Shown in pieces: positions 1-7,150 of a DNA stretch of 17,306 nucleotides. The position numbers and the translations under genes were made by a program. Under the pieces are notes generated by a model. That model was given only the letters and a program-made list of their open reading frames with translations. It made no database searches and was not told where the DNA came from. Location of the stretch: NCBI GenBank assembly GCA_030837935.1, contig JAUQXU010000197.1:1-17306 (forward strand), read 5' to 3'. The DNA is from Candidatus Brocadia sp. GTDB taxonomy: Bacteria > Planctomycetota > Brocadiia > Brocadiales > Brocadiaceae. Within the stretch, counting starts at the first letter, position 1; every line of letters starts with the position of its first letter.

Positions 1-1520
1 AATGATTTACATGCTTTTCGGGCTAAATTACCATACCGTGTGCTTTCTTCAGGTAAATTCATTTCACGCGCAAGGAACGACATTATCTTCAGGGCATTAT
101 ACCACAAGGCGTTGATTTCTACTGCTTTTCCTTTTCGCGGCGTTACAACCCAGTCGCCCACCTTTGCGTCCATCCAGGTCAGTTGCACCCCCTCAACGCC
201 AGCATAAATCAAGCCATCGGTTTCCATATGTATGTTATATCGTGTTCCCTTCTCATAGTACGCAACAATCTCTTTTAAAACACCATATAAATCTTTCTGA
301 ATAGTTTTCAAATCCTTTGCAAATCGCACGTACTGATATACTGCGTTGATGTACCATAATGACGCGTCAACGGTATTATACTCAGGATGCTCGCCATGAT
401 CAGGGAATCGGTTCGGTATCATCCCCTTGTCTACAAACTGGGCATAGGAAAGTAATATTTTCCGCGCATCTTCAAATCTGCCTTGTACAAGGGTAAGTCC
501 GGGCAGCGAGATCATAGTATCCCGGCCCCAATCCCCGAACCAGTGATATCCGGCAATGATGCTCTTTTTGTCAGCTTCCCGTTTTACGATAAAGCTATCT
601 GATGCAGCCAAAAGGGATTCAACCAATGTGGTGAGTTTTTTCCCTTCCCCTTCATCCTCCCCTTGTGAAGGGATGAAAACAGGGGGGGGCGTTTGACTCT
701 GCCTGTGTTGTGCTCTATAGGTATTTTTACTGCGAATGGTTTCCCTGTTTAATAACTCAAACACATCTGCTTTATCATATTCCTTCGTAGATGCAACAAT
801 AAAGTAATCCTCCCCTTTATTCAAATCAAAGTGCAAAGCAAAGGGACTGAAATGGTCTTCATGAGCCTCAAGGCCACGTTCGATCTCTTTCGGATATTCC
901 ATATTTTTATACCAAAAAGAAGCTTTGTCTATTGAGTGAGCATTATGAAAAAGATACATGGGCGGAAGCGTATTATAAGGCTGTAAACATATTCCATGAG
1001 CAAAAATGGTATAATCGGTTTTCAAAGACTGATTCTCGCTGGTAACGCTGTGATAGTCACGAAATGCAATCATCACCCTTACCTTCAAAAATTCTGTATC
1101 GACGACCCGGCGGGGCGTTTGTGCCTGATACAAAATTACTGTAGTATTTTCCCCATGAACCATGAACACCGTTTTTTTGATGTTTAGTCCGTATATGGAA
1201 TAATCGAAGGTAGGAAAAGGATTTATGTTGAACTGGACAAGATTTTTATATCCTTCCGGATAGATTGCGTTGGGATAGATATTTGTGGAAAGAGGGGTTT
1301 CTTCTCCTCCAAAACAGAGGAATTCCTCGAGCTTTGAGAGCAGCAAGGCGCGTCCTAACGGTGGTTTTGTGGCAGCCACGAGAAGTCCATGATACCGCCT
1401 GGTATTGGATCCAAGTATCGTAGAAGAGGCATACCCCCCAATGCCGTTAGTTTCCAGCCATTCCTTTTCGAGGGATACAGAAAAATTTTGGCATACATCT
1501 TTTTTTAATACGATTGTCAT
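1..1520 (-). CDS. Glycogen debranching enzyme (amylo-alpha-1,6-glucosidase), archaeal/bacterial type, C-terminus cut by window edge
   Basis: Likely hydrolyses alpha-1,6 branch points of glycogen in the cytoplasm. The frame is open for 506 codons from the ATG at 1520, which has GAGGA five bases upstream, and it leaves the window without a stop. The N-terminal domain (about residues 1-270) begins with a typical segment containing EWLETNGIGGYASST and NTRRYHGLLVA. The catalytic (alpha/alpha)6 domain shows GYHWFGDWGRDTMISLPGLT, NRFPDHGEHPEYNTVDASLW, and LTWMDAKVGDWVVTPR followed by GKAVEINALWYNAL. These are hallmark segments of the GDE_N/GDE_C families and include the acidic catalytic region. Between the two domains lies an odd linker (TPPPVFIPSQGEDEGEGKK) encoded by a GC-rich palindromic repeat and containing a run of eight C on the coding strand. 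The gene is downstream of tilS on the same strand with a 120-base gap. The family call is firm; the exact substrate is inferred. Confidence 0.93.
   Translation of the reverse strand, partial: MTIVLKKDVCQNFSVSLEKEWLETNGIGGYASSTILGSNTRRYHGLLVAATKPPLGRALLLSKLEEFLCFGGEETPLSTNIYPNAIYPEGYKNLVQFNINPFPTFDYSIYGLNIKKTVFMVHGENTTVILYQAQTPRRVVDTEFLKVRVMIAFRDYHSVTSENQSLKTDYTIFAHGICLQPYNTLPPMYLFHNAHSIDKASFWYKNMEYPKEIERGLEAHEDHFSPFALHFDLNKGEDYFIVASTKEYDKADVFELLNRETIRSKNTYRAQHRQSQTPPPVFIPSQGEDEGEGKKLTTLVESLLAASDSFIVKREADKKSIIAGYHWFGDWGRDTMISLPGLTLVQGRFEDARKILLSYAQFVDKGMIPNRFPDHGEHPEYNTVDASLWYINAVYQYVRFAKDLKTIQKDLYGVLKEIVAYYEKGTRYNIHMETDGLIYAGVEGVQLTWMDAKVGDWVVTPRKGKAVEINALWYNALKIMSFLAREMNLPEESTRYGNLARKACKS
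641..696. repeat. GC-rich imperfect palindromic mini-element inserted in frame in the debranching-enzyme gene
   Basis: The plus strand reads CCCTTCCCC, then TTCATCCTCCCCTT, a GTG loop, AAGGGATGAA, and a G8 run. It folds as an imperfect hairpin with a C-rich left arm and a G-rich right arm. It shares CCCCCCCCTGTTT and GGGGAGGAT, in the same order, with the intergenic element near 12624-12676, in opposite orientation. It is much more GC-skewed than the flanking gene, yet it keeps the reading frame and adds about 20-25 residues (Pro- and Glu/Gly-rich) between the two domains of the enzyme. Confidence 0.7.
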
Positions 1521-1640
1521 ACTATTCCTCAAAATTTCTTCTTCCTTGGGGGAGGTGCGGGTCGTGAGCGTTAACTTAAAATGATGGATCAATGTAACCG
1601 TGTATTGAATAACGAATATCGAACAAGGAATTTCGAATTT
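1521..1640. other. Intergenic gap between tilS and debranching-enzyme gene
   Basis: This 120-base gap holds no gene. Near 1600-1640 there are imperfect TTCG-containing repeats (TTCGATATTCG and TTCGAAATTCC on the minus strand). The debranching enzyme's ribosome-binding site lies at 1526-1530. I see no convincing promoter, so read-through from tilS is possible. Confidence 0.4.
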
Positions 1641-1649
1641 TTAATTCCT
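1626..1649 (-). terminator. Weak hairpin overlapping the tilS stop codon
   Basis: AGGAATT (1626-1632) pairs with AATTCCT (1643-1649) around a 10-base AT-rich loop, straddling the TAA of tilS. The stem is AT-rich and no clear U-run follows on the minus strand. It may be only a weak attenuator or chance. Confidence 0.25.
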
Positions 1650-3083
1650 GTAAAAGGTTAGTTTCAAGAGTTTCCTGGTATTGGAGGTAACCTTTACCTT
1701 ATTATCAATACATATTCCTATAACCCACATCGGTTGATTGTTCATTGTGACAATAGGGATAGCATCGCGTTCGTTTACAGAGATTTTTTTATCAATAAAG
1801 ATGTCTTTTAGTTTTTTATGGCCATCGGTACCCAGGGGAGATATTTTGTCTCCCTTCTTTCGTCCCCGTACTGTGATGGGCAGTTCGACACTTTGCATAT
1901 CAAAGATTTCTTCGGTTTGTGTCTTGCTTTTTTTGTGCGCTTCCAATGAAAAGTTTTGCATGTCAAAGATTTCAGATACCAATTGACCCAAAGGATAAAC
2001 AGGTGTAGTCCCTGGTATTTGGATAGTAATTTCAGATAAAGGTATGCATGGTTTATGGAGAAGGTCTTTTTGAAAATGAAGCATTCCGTGCTCATACCAC
2101 AATGAAAGTTTCCCGGGCAATTGGAAGTGCCGGCCCTTCCCTTTCCTGGTTATTTCATCAAGTATCTTTGTATAATGCTCATAGGTAATCTCGTTTAATG
2201 GTATCTGCAGGATATTCAATATCTCTCTTAATGCGAAATATTGCAATATCTTCGGCTGTTTTGTTAAAAAATGAGTATCAATAGTATACGAGCCTTCCCT
2301 TTCTTCTCTTGTAGAGGCTTTTAATATATTTTTTGCTTCCGGGATTAAATACTCATTATTCATATTGAGGATTTGGCATAGCTGTACGAGCAAGTTTTTA
2401 ATATTGGGGTTGTATTGGTTTTCCAGCAACGGGATTAATTCGAGTCGTATCTTATTCCGGAGGTATATTGCCTCGTAATTGGAGGCATCTGTTCTGTAGG
2501 TAAATTGTCTTTCTCTCAGGTATTCGATAATTTCTTTTCTCCAGGTGAAGAGAAGCGGGCGGATAAGTTGTATTACGGAACCGCTGACTAATGGGCGTTT
2601 TATGGGTATTCCTCCAAGACCTAATGTCCCCGTTCCCCTGAGTATGCGATGAAGAATGGTCTCTGTGTTATCATCTGCCGTGTGTCCTGTTGCTACAGCA
2701 GAGGCGTTATATTTTTGTGCTGATTCCATAAAGAATTTGTATCTTTCTCTTCGGGCTGTTTCTTCAATCGAACGTTTCGTCTGGTCTGCAATCTTTTGAA
2801 TGTCTACACTTTTCAGAAGAAAGGGCAGAGAGAGATCTTCCGATAAATTTTGGACAAATTGCGCATCCTCTTCCGAGGATTTTCCGCGAAGCTGATGGTT
2901 TAGATGAGCTATGAATAAGCCAAGGCGAAGGTTCTTGCTTGAGTTAATGGCATCGAGGATTTTTATAAGGGCAACGGAATCAGGCCCACCGGATACTGCA
3001 ACAATGATTGAATCGTGAGGTTTAATAAGAAGGTGTTTGTGTACGGCATTAAAAACTTTGCAAGATAGTTTGTCTAACCGCAT
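1641..3083 (-). CDS. tilS: tRNA(Ile)-lysidine synthase TilS
   Basis: Essential tRNA-modifying enzyme. It uses ATP and lysine to convert C34 of the CAU-anticodon tRNA(Ile) to lysidine, so that the tRNA reads AUA and is charged with isoleucine. The PP-loop ATP-pyrophosphatase motif SGGPDS sits at residues 31-36. Further family segments follow: HLNHQLRG, RRERYKFF, and ATGHTADDNTETILHRILRGTG. The C-terminal TilS domain shows LPITVRGRKKGDKISPLG, KKLKDIFIDKKIS, WVIG and KVTSNT. At 480 residues it fits the long bacterial form. ATG at 3083 is chosen: the N-terminus lines up and no in-frame alternative is needed. No Shine-Dalgarno sequence precedes it, and a strong promoter ends about eight bases upstream, so the transcript may be leaderless. 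Odd detail: EIFDMQ occurs twice, 21 codons apart, near residues 371 and 392. Confidence 0.97.
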   Translation of the reverse strand: MRLDKLSCKVFNAVHKHLLIKPHDSIIVAVSGGPDSVALIKILDAINSSKNLRLGLFIAHLNHQLRGKSSEEDAQFVQNLSEDLSLPFLLKSVDIQKIADQTKRSIEETARRERYKFFMESAQKYNASAVATGHTADDNTETILHRILRGTGTLGLGGIPIKRPLVSGSVIQLIRPLLFTWRKEIIEYLRERQFTYRTDASNYEAIYLRNKIRLELIPLLENQYNPNIKNLLVQLCQILNMNNEYLIPEAKNILKASTREEREGSYTIDTHFLTKQPKILQYFALREILNILQIPLNEITYEHYTKILDEITRKGKGRHFQLPGKLSLWYEHGMLHFQKDLLHKPCIPLSEITIQIPGTTPVYPLGQLVSEIFDMQNFSLEAHKKSKTQTEEIFDMQSVELPITVRGRKKGDKISPLGTDGHKKLKDIFIDKKISVNERDAIPIVTMNNQPMWVIGICIDNKVKVTSNTRKLLKLTFYRN

Positions 3084-3090
3084 GATCAGA

Positions 3091-3119
3091 AATATATCCA
3101 GTTACTTTGAGTAAGTCAA
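3091..3119 (-). promoter_or_regulatory. Sigma70-type promoter for tilS
   Basis: On the minus strand TTGACT (3114-3119) is followed by a 17-base spacer and TATATT (3091-3096). Transcription should start about 3082-3086, at or next to the tilS ATG (3083), which implies a leaderless or nearly leaderless mRNA. The -35 box lies 13 bases from the divergent -35 box at 3133. Confidence 0.7.
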
Positions 3120-3132
3120 GGGTAGAAATAGA

Positions 3133-3160
3133 TTGACATTAGTTTTAGGGTTCGTAAAAT
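3133..3160 (+). promoter_or_regulatory. Sigma70-type promoter for the DUF192-TPR-FGE-like operon
   Basis: Perfect TTGACA (3133-3138), a 16-base spacer and TAAAAT (3155-3160). The predicted start near 3167 leaves a leader of about 30 bases before the ATG at 3196. The TTG at 3133 could be mistaken for a start codon, but it is part of this -35 box. Confidence 0.7.
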
Positions 3161-3195
3161 ATTTATTGGCTATAACTTTTATAGAGAGGGGCGAC

Positions 3196-3696
3196 ATGGT
3201 CGTAGGTAAGGGATGGAAGTATTTTTTTCTTATAGTGCTTTTCATTTGTGCGTGGGTAATATATAATGATCACCTGGGGATTTGCCTTGGTGAGGTAAAA
3301 AGAAATAAAGTATTACCAATAAGTGTGGCTGGAATCGAGTTGGAAGTAGAGGTGGCAATAACGCCCGAAGAGCAAATTTTGGGTTTGATGTATCGTGATA
3401 CATTGGAAGACAATGAAGGGATGCTCTTTATTTTTCCTAAAGAGAAACAGCTGTCTTTTTGGATGAAGGATACGCGCATTCCTCTTTCTATAGCTTTTAT
3501 TAAGGCAGATGGCCGAATCATGCAAATAGAATCAATGAAGCCTTATAGTTTGGATACTCACGTTTCACGAGAAAAGGTCAAATATGCACTGGAGATGAAG
3601 GATGGCTGGTTTAAGGCACACAACATAAAAGTGGGTGATGCAGTAAAGATACCACTGGCGAATGCCGGCAAGGAAGAGACAAGGGGTAAAAGATAA
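3196..3696 (+). CDS. DUF192 family protein, N-terminally anchored or exported
   Basis: A 166-residue protein. Residues 8-23 form a hydrophobic segment after a Lys-containing N-terminus, which suggests a membrane anchor or uncleaved signal. The DUF192 domain fills about 43-153, with the family motifs GLMYRDTLEDNEGMLFIFP (63-81), FWMKDTRIPLSIAFI (88-102) and YALEM..GWF..HNIKVGD (130-148). The biochemical role of DUF192 is not established. I chose ATG 3196 because GAGAGGGG lies just upstream. An upstream in-frame TTG at 3133 is the promoter -35 box. It is the first gene of a plus-strand set, followed after 37 bases by a TPR lipoprotein and then an FGE-like protein, which places it at the cell envelope. 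Confidence 0.88.
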   Translation: MVVGKGWKYFFLIVLFICAWVIYNDHLGICLGEVKRNKVLPISVAGIELEVEVAITPEEQILGLMYRDTLEDNEGMLFIFPKEKQLSFWMKDTRIPLSIAFIKADGRIMQIESMKPYSLDTHVSREKVKYALEMKDGWFKAHNIKVGDAVKIPLANAGKEETRGKR

Positions 3697-3733
3697 ATTT
3701 GTGATACTTCTTTAAGAAAAGGGAGCGCGTTAC

Positions 3734-4486
3734 GTGAATACAAAGTGGGCGGGATTACTGGGCATAAGTGGTTTATTTTTTCTATGCGTTACTTCGTATA
3801 GTTTGCAGGGATGCAGGAAAGAGCCGCCTCAGGCACACGTGGAGAAAACGGTACTATCGAATAGTGAAACACAAAAAGGGCACAAAGAACTTGGTTTAGC
3901 GCTTTATGAGAAAGGGAAAAATGCTGAGGCAATTGAAGAATTTAAAAAAGCAATTACGGATAATACGGCAGATGTTACGGTCTATTTCACGCTTGCATCC
4001 GTCTATTCTGATGAGGAGATGATACGTGAAGCAATCGGTGCATATAAGAAGGTCATTGAATTAGAACCGAATCATATCGAGGCGCATTATAATTTGGGCT
4101 TTATTCTTTTAGACGAAGATTCCTGTGAAGAAGGGATTAAGGAGTTAAAAAAGGTTTTGGAAATAGACCCAACATATGAAGATGTCTCGTATAGTCTGGG
4201 GGATGCGTATTACGCTTGTAAAAAAATCGATGATGCGATAGAGACATGGAAAACACTCCTCCTGAACGATCCTGACGACAGCGTACTCCATTATAACCTT
4301 GGTCTTGCTTATCGAGACAAGAGACAATGGGAGCTTGCGATGTCTGAGGTAGAAAAGGCAATTGCGTGTAATCCGAAAAACGAGGATGCAAAAAAATTAT
4401 TTCAGCAGCTGACTACGAAAAAGAGGGGAGTCAAAAGATCGGGCAACGTTAAAAGTAAGAAAAGAACAGAGGATAAAAATAAATAA
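3734..4486 (+). CDS. TPR-repeat lipoprotein
   Basis: A 250-residue protein starting at GTG 3734 with GGGAG eight bases upstream. A hydrophobic N-terminus ends in the lipobox LQGC, with Cys27 the likely lipidated residue, so it should be membrane-anchored outside the cytoplasm. About five tetratricopeptide repeats follow (roughly 49-79, 82-113, 116-147, 150-181 and 184-216). They have the usual pattern, for example AHYNLGFILLDEDSCEEGI and HYNLGLAYRDKRQWELAM. The tail from 228 is strongly basic (Lys/Arg-rich). TPRs bind partner proteins; the partner is unknown. It sits between a DUF192 protein and an FGE-fold protein with short gaps (37 and 35 bases), which suggests one transcript and possibly a shared envelope task. 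Confidence 0.9.
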   Translation: MNTKWAGLLGISGLFFLCVTSYSLQGCRKEPPQAHVEKTVLSNSETQKGHKELGLALYEKGKNAEAIEEFKKAITDNTADVTVYFTLASVYSDEEMIREAIGAYKKVIELEPNHIEAHYNLGFILLDEDSCEEGIKELKKVLEIDPTYEDVSYSLGDAYYACKKIDDAIETWKTLLLNDPDDSVLHYNLGLAYRDKRQWELAMSEVEKAIACNPKNEDAKKLFQQLTTKKRGVKRSGNVKSKKRTEDKNK

Positions 4487-4521
4487 TCGTAACCCTTTTC
4501 TTTGCTATAGGTGATAGAATA

Positions 4522-5163
4522 ATGACGCCATTGGTAAGTATTATTAATAAGACAGACGGTTCGGAAATGGTCCTTGTGCCGGCGGGTGAATTTATAATGG
4601 GCGAGGAAAGAAAGGTTGTTTATATTGAAGCTTTTTATATTGATAAATTTCCCATTACCAATTCTCAGTATAAAAAGTTTGTCGAAGAAACAGGAGGGCG
4701 GGAACCTTTATTTTGGAATAACGAGCGATTTAATAAGCCATCCCAACCGGTTGTGGGCGTTAGCTGGAAAGAGGCTGTTGCCTATGCCAAATGGGCAGGC
4801 AAACGACTTCCCAGGGAAGTGGAATGGGAAAAAGCGGCGCGCGGGATTGATGGGAGAGAGTACCCATGGGGAAATATCCAGCCGGATATTACAATGGCTG
4901 TTTACAATCTGGATCCAAACACCGGTGCCCCGGCGCCAGTTGGCGACCGGAAAGAAGGTGCAAGCCCTTATGGTTGTTTTGACATGGCTGGAAATGTTTG
5001 GGAGTGGTGTGAAGATTGGTACGAAGAAGGAAAATTTCGTGTGGTGAGGGGTGGCTCATGGGTAAACCATCATTATATTCTGAGAAGCGCCTATCGAAGT
5101 TGCAGTTTTCCCGAAGGTAAGGATAATAATGTCGGGTTCCGCTGTGTGAAAAATGACCAGTAA
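4522..5163 (+). CDS. Formylglycine-generating-enzyme-fold protein (SUMF1/FGE-sulfatase domain), catalytic cysteines absent
   Basis: A 213-residue single-domain protein of the FGE-sulfatase (EgtB/PvdO/SUMF1) superfamily. It begins at ATG 4522 with AGGTGA seven bases upstream. Family landmarks in order are MVLVPAGEFIMG (16-27), YIDKFPITNSQYKKF (39-53), PVVGVSWKEAVAYAKWAGKR (76-95), LPREVEWEKAARG (96-108), YPWG (114-117), GCFDMAGNVWEWCEDWY (151-167), VVRGGSW (174-180) and NVGFRC (203-208). True formylglycine-generating enzymes carry two copper-binding cysteines just after GGSW, spaced C-x4-C. The matching positions here are Asn182 and Leu187, so sulfatase activation is unlikely and the fold has probably been reused. 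There is no signal peptide. It is the last gene of the DUF192-TPR set; its TAA abuts the stop of the convergent neighbour. Confidence 0.88.
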   Translation: MTPLVSIINKTDGSEMVLVPAGEFIMGEERKVVYIEAFYIDKFPITNSQYKKFVEETGGREPLFWNNERFNKPSQPVVGVSWKEAVAYAKWAGKRLPREVEWEKAARGIDGREYPWGNIQPDITMAVYNLDPNTGAPAPVGDRKEGASPYGCFDMAGNVWEWCEDWYEEGKFRVVRGGSWVNHHYILRSAYRSCSFPEGKDNNVGFRCVKNDQ

Positions 5164-5601
5164 TTATCTTTTCTTGATACCCAGGGCATGTAATGATAAG
5201 TGGATATCATATTTCCCATCGAACTTGAATCCTTCCTCAAAGACCTTCTTAAGATCGTAAGTGTTTTTAAAGTCATCGAGGGAGTCGGTTTCCGTTTTCC
5301 CCATAAGGCCGCTTTCCACCAGGTTAAAGACGATATTTCCAAAATCTGCATCCTGATGTATACCCCATTGTTCAAATACGGTTAAGGCCATAAAACCGAA
5401 TTGCTTTAACGCATATTTCCTGATGCCTTCCATAAGTTGTTTTCCGGTTACATGACGATCCTGATCGGTCGTTTTATGTTGCTTTTTACCAAGCATATTT
5501 GTGGTGTAGTCAAGTGCCTCAAATACAAATTGGTAAGCTTGCAGGGAATAGCGAGGATCTTTTTTAATAATATCCTTTATCTTCTTCCATGCCTTTGTCA
5601 T
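5164..5601 (-). CDS. Minf_1886-type conserved protein (Planctomycetes/Verrucomicrobia-restricted family)
   Basis: A 145-residue soluble protein of unknown function. Landmarks I recall from the Minf_1886 family are DPRYSLQAYQFVFEALDYT (15-33), DRHVTGKQLMEGIRKYALKQ (48-67), FGFMALTVFEQWGI (68-81), DFGNIVFNLVESGLM (86-100) and KTETDSLDDF (102-111). There is no signal peptide or membrane segment. I chose ATG 5601 because GGAG lies eight bases upstream. An in-frame TTG at 5643 would overlap the metG end and lacks support. It follows metG by 28 bases on the same strand, so it is probably co-transcribed with ricT-metG. Its stop directly abuts the stop of the convergent FGE-like gene. The family assignment is from memory. 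Confidence 0.85.
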   Translation of the reverse strand: MTKAWKKIKDIIKKDPRYSLQAYQFVFEALDYTTNMLGKKQHKTTDQDRHVTGKQLMEGIRKYALKQFGFMALTVFEQWGIHQDADFGNIVFNLVESGLMGKTETDSLDDFKNTYDLKKVFEEGFKFDGKYDIHLSLHALGIKKR

Positions 5602-5629
5602 ATATATTTCTCCAAATGGTGATAGTGGT

Positions 5630-7150
5630 TTACGCAGATTCAATTTTTGGGAATAAGGGTTTGCCTTTTCGTGCGACAGTGCCTTCCTTAAGTCTCTGCT
5701 GGAATTCTAAGCACAGGGGTTGATTGTTTTCTAGCATGCCAAGTTGTCGTTGTATTTCCGCAGCGGTTTTTGGCATAAACGGATAAATAAAAACAGAAAT
5801 ATCTTTGATGGCTCTGGCTAAGGTACCGAGGACTGTGGCAAGTTGTGGCCTTGTATCGCTTGATTTTGCCAGTAACCAGGGCTTTTTGTCTTCTATGAAT
5901 TTATTAACGCGGGCTATAAATTCCCATACAATCTCAAGCGCCCTGCTAAATTGGAGTCCGTCCATTTCATGACCCATTTTATCATGGGTAACGTGTGATG
6001 CACCCTTTAGTTCATCGTCATAGCCGGAGACCTCAGGGATGATTCCCTGAAAATATTTTTCGATCATGGTCAATGTGCGTTGCAATAGGTTGCCAAGGTC
6101 GTTACCGAGGTCGGAATTTATCCTATGGATGAGAGCGCTATAAGAGAAATTTCCATCTCCTCCAAAGGGAACTTCTCTCAGCAAAAAATATCTGTAGGCA
6201 TCAGTGCCATAAGATTGGATAATGCCAATCGGGTCTATTGCATTTCCCAAAGATTTTGATATCTTTTGACCTTCAATAGTCCACCACCCGTGTGCAAAGA
6301 CTTGAAGGGGTAAATCGATTTTCAACGACATGAGTATTGCTGGCCAGATAACCCCATGAAACCATAAGATTTCTTTTCCAATGATATGGACGCTCGCAGG
6401 CCAGTATTTTTGAAATTTTTGCATGTCGTCGTCGTAACCGAGAGCGGTAATATAGTTCAGAAGCGCATCAATCCAGACATAAATAGTATGAGTTTGATCT
6501 GAAGGAACTTGGATACCCCATTCAATGGCAGAGCGGCTGATACTGATGTCTTCTACGGGAGATTTAATCCTCTGCAGTAATTCATTTCTTCTCGATTCCG
6601 GCTGGATGAAATGGGGATGTTTTTCGTGATATTCAAGAAGGCTTTTTTGGTATTTTGATAATCGGAAAAAATAATTTTTTTCTTTTACTTTTTCGACGGT
6701 CCGATTACATTCGGGACAGCTCCTTTCTTTCAGTTGTGATTCAATCCAGAAACTCTCGCAGGGGATACAATACCATCCTTCGTATTCTCCCAGATAGATA
6801 TCGCCATTTTCCTGAATTTGCTGAAAGATTTTTTTTACGCGACGACAATGCCGGTCCTCGGTTGTCCGTATGAAATCGTCATGAGAGATGTTGAGTTCAT
6901 TCCACAAGGTTTTGAATTTATCTACCACGCCATTAACAAATTCTATGGGAGATTTGTCGCAGGCTTGCGCAGCTTTTTGGATTTTTTGTCCATGTTCATC
7001 TGTTCCCGTCAGGAAGAATACATCGAGGTTTTTTGCCCTTTTATATCGAGCAAGTACGTCGGCAGCGATGGTAGTATATGAATGGCCGATATGCGGTATG
7101 TCATTAACATAATAAATGGGTGTTGTAAGATAAAAGGTATCCTTACTCAC
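5630..7150 (-). CDS. metG: Methionyl-tRNA synthetase, short form
   Basis: Class I aminoacyl-tRNA synthetase that charges tRNA(Met). With the start at 7150 it has 506 residues. The family N-terminus TFYLTTPIYYVND leads into the HIGH motif (20-23). The CP-domain zinc knuckle has C128-x2-C131 and C145-x2-C148. KISKS is at 296-300 and the helical anticodon-binding domain occupies about 340-475. The C-terminal tRNA-binding extension of longer MetG proteins is absent. I chose GTG 7150: AAGGA lies eight bases upstream and the N-terminus then matches the family. A GTG at 7168 adds six residues but has no ribosome-binding site. The start overlaps the ricT stop (GTGAGTAA, eight bases), which indicates translational coupling. 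Confidence 0.96.
   Translation of the reverse strand: MSKDTFYLTTPIYYVNDIPHIGHSYTTIAADVLARYKRAKNLDVFFLTGTDEHGQKIQKAAQACDKSPIEFVNGVVDKFKTLWNELNISHDDFIRTTEDRHCRRVKKIFQQIQENGDIYLGEYEGWYCIPCESFWIESQLKERSCPECNRTVEKVKEKNYFFRLSKYQKSLLEYHEKHPHFIQPESRRNELLQRIKSPVEDISISRSAIEWGIQVPSDQTHTIYVWIDALLNYITALGYDDDMQKFQKYWPASVHIIGKEILWFHGVIWPAILMSLKIDLPLQVFAHGWWTIEGQKISKSLGNAIDPIGIIQSYGTDAYRYFLLREVPFGGDGNFSYSALIHRINSDLGNDLGNLLQRTLTMIEKYFQGIIPEVSGYDDELKGASHVTHDKMGHEMDGLQFSRALEIVWEFIARVNKFIEDKKPWLLAKSSDTRPQLATVLGTLARAIKDISVFIYPFMPKTAAEIQRQLGMLENNQPLCLEFQQRLKEGTVARKGKPLFPKIESA

Noticed and set aside
996..1187. Small plus-strand gene
   Set aside because: It lies wholly inside the debranching-enzyme frame on the other strand, which has unmistakable family motifs.
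3133..3195. Upstream TTG start extending the DUF192 protein by 21 residues
   Set aside because: The TTG is the first half of a consensus -35 box, and ATG 3196 has its own ribosome-binding site.
4522..5163. Active sulfatase-maturing formylglycine-generating enzyme
   Set aside because: Both catalytic cysteines after GGSW are replaced, and no sulfatase gene is nearby.
5602..5643. TTG start at 5643 for the Minf_1886-type gene
   Set aside because: It would overlap the metG end and lacks a ribosome-binding site; ATG 5601 has GGAG at good spacing and a natural N-terminus.
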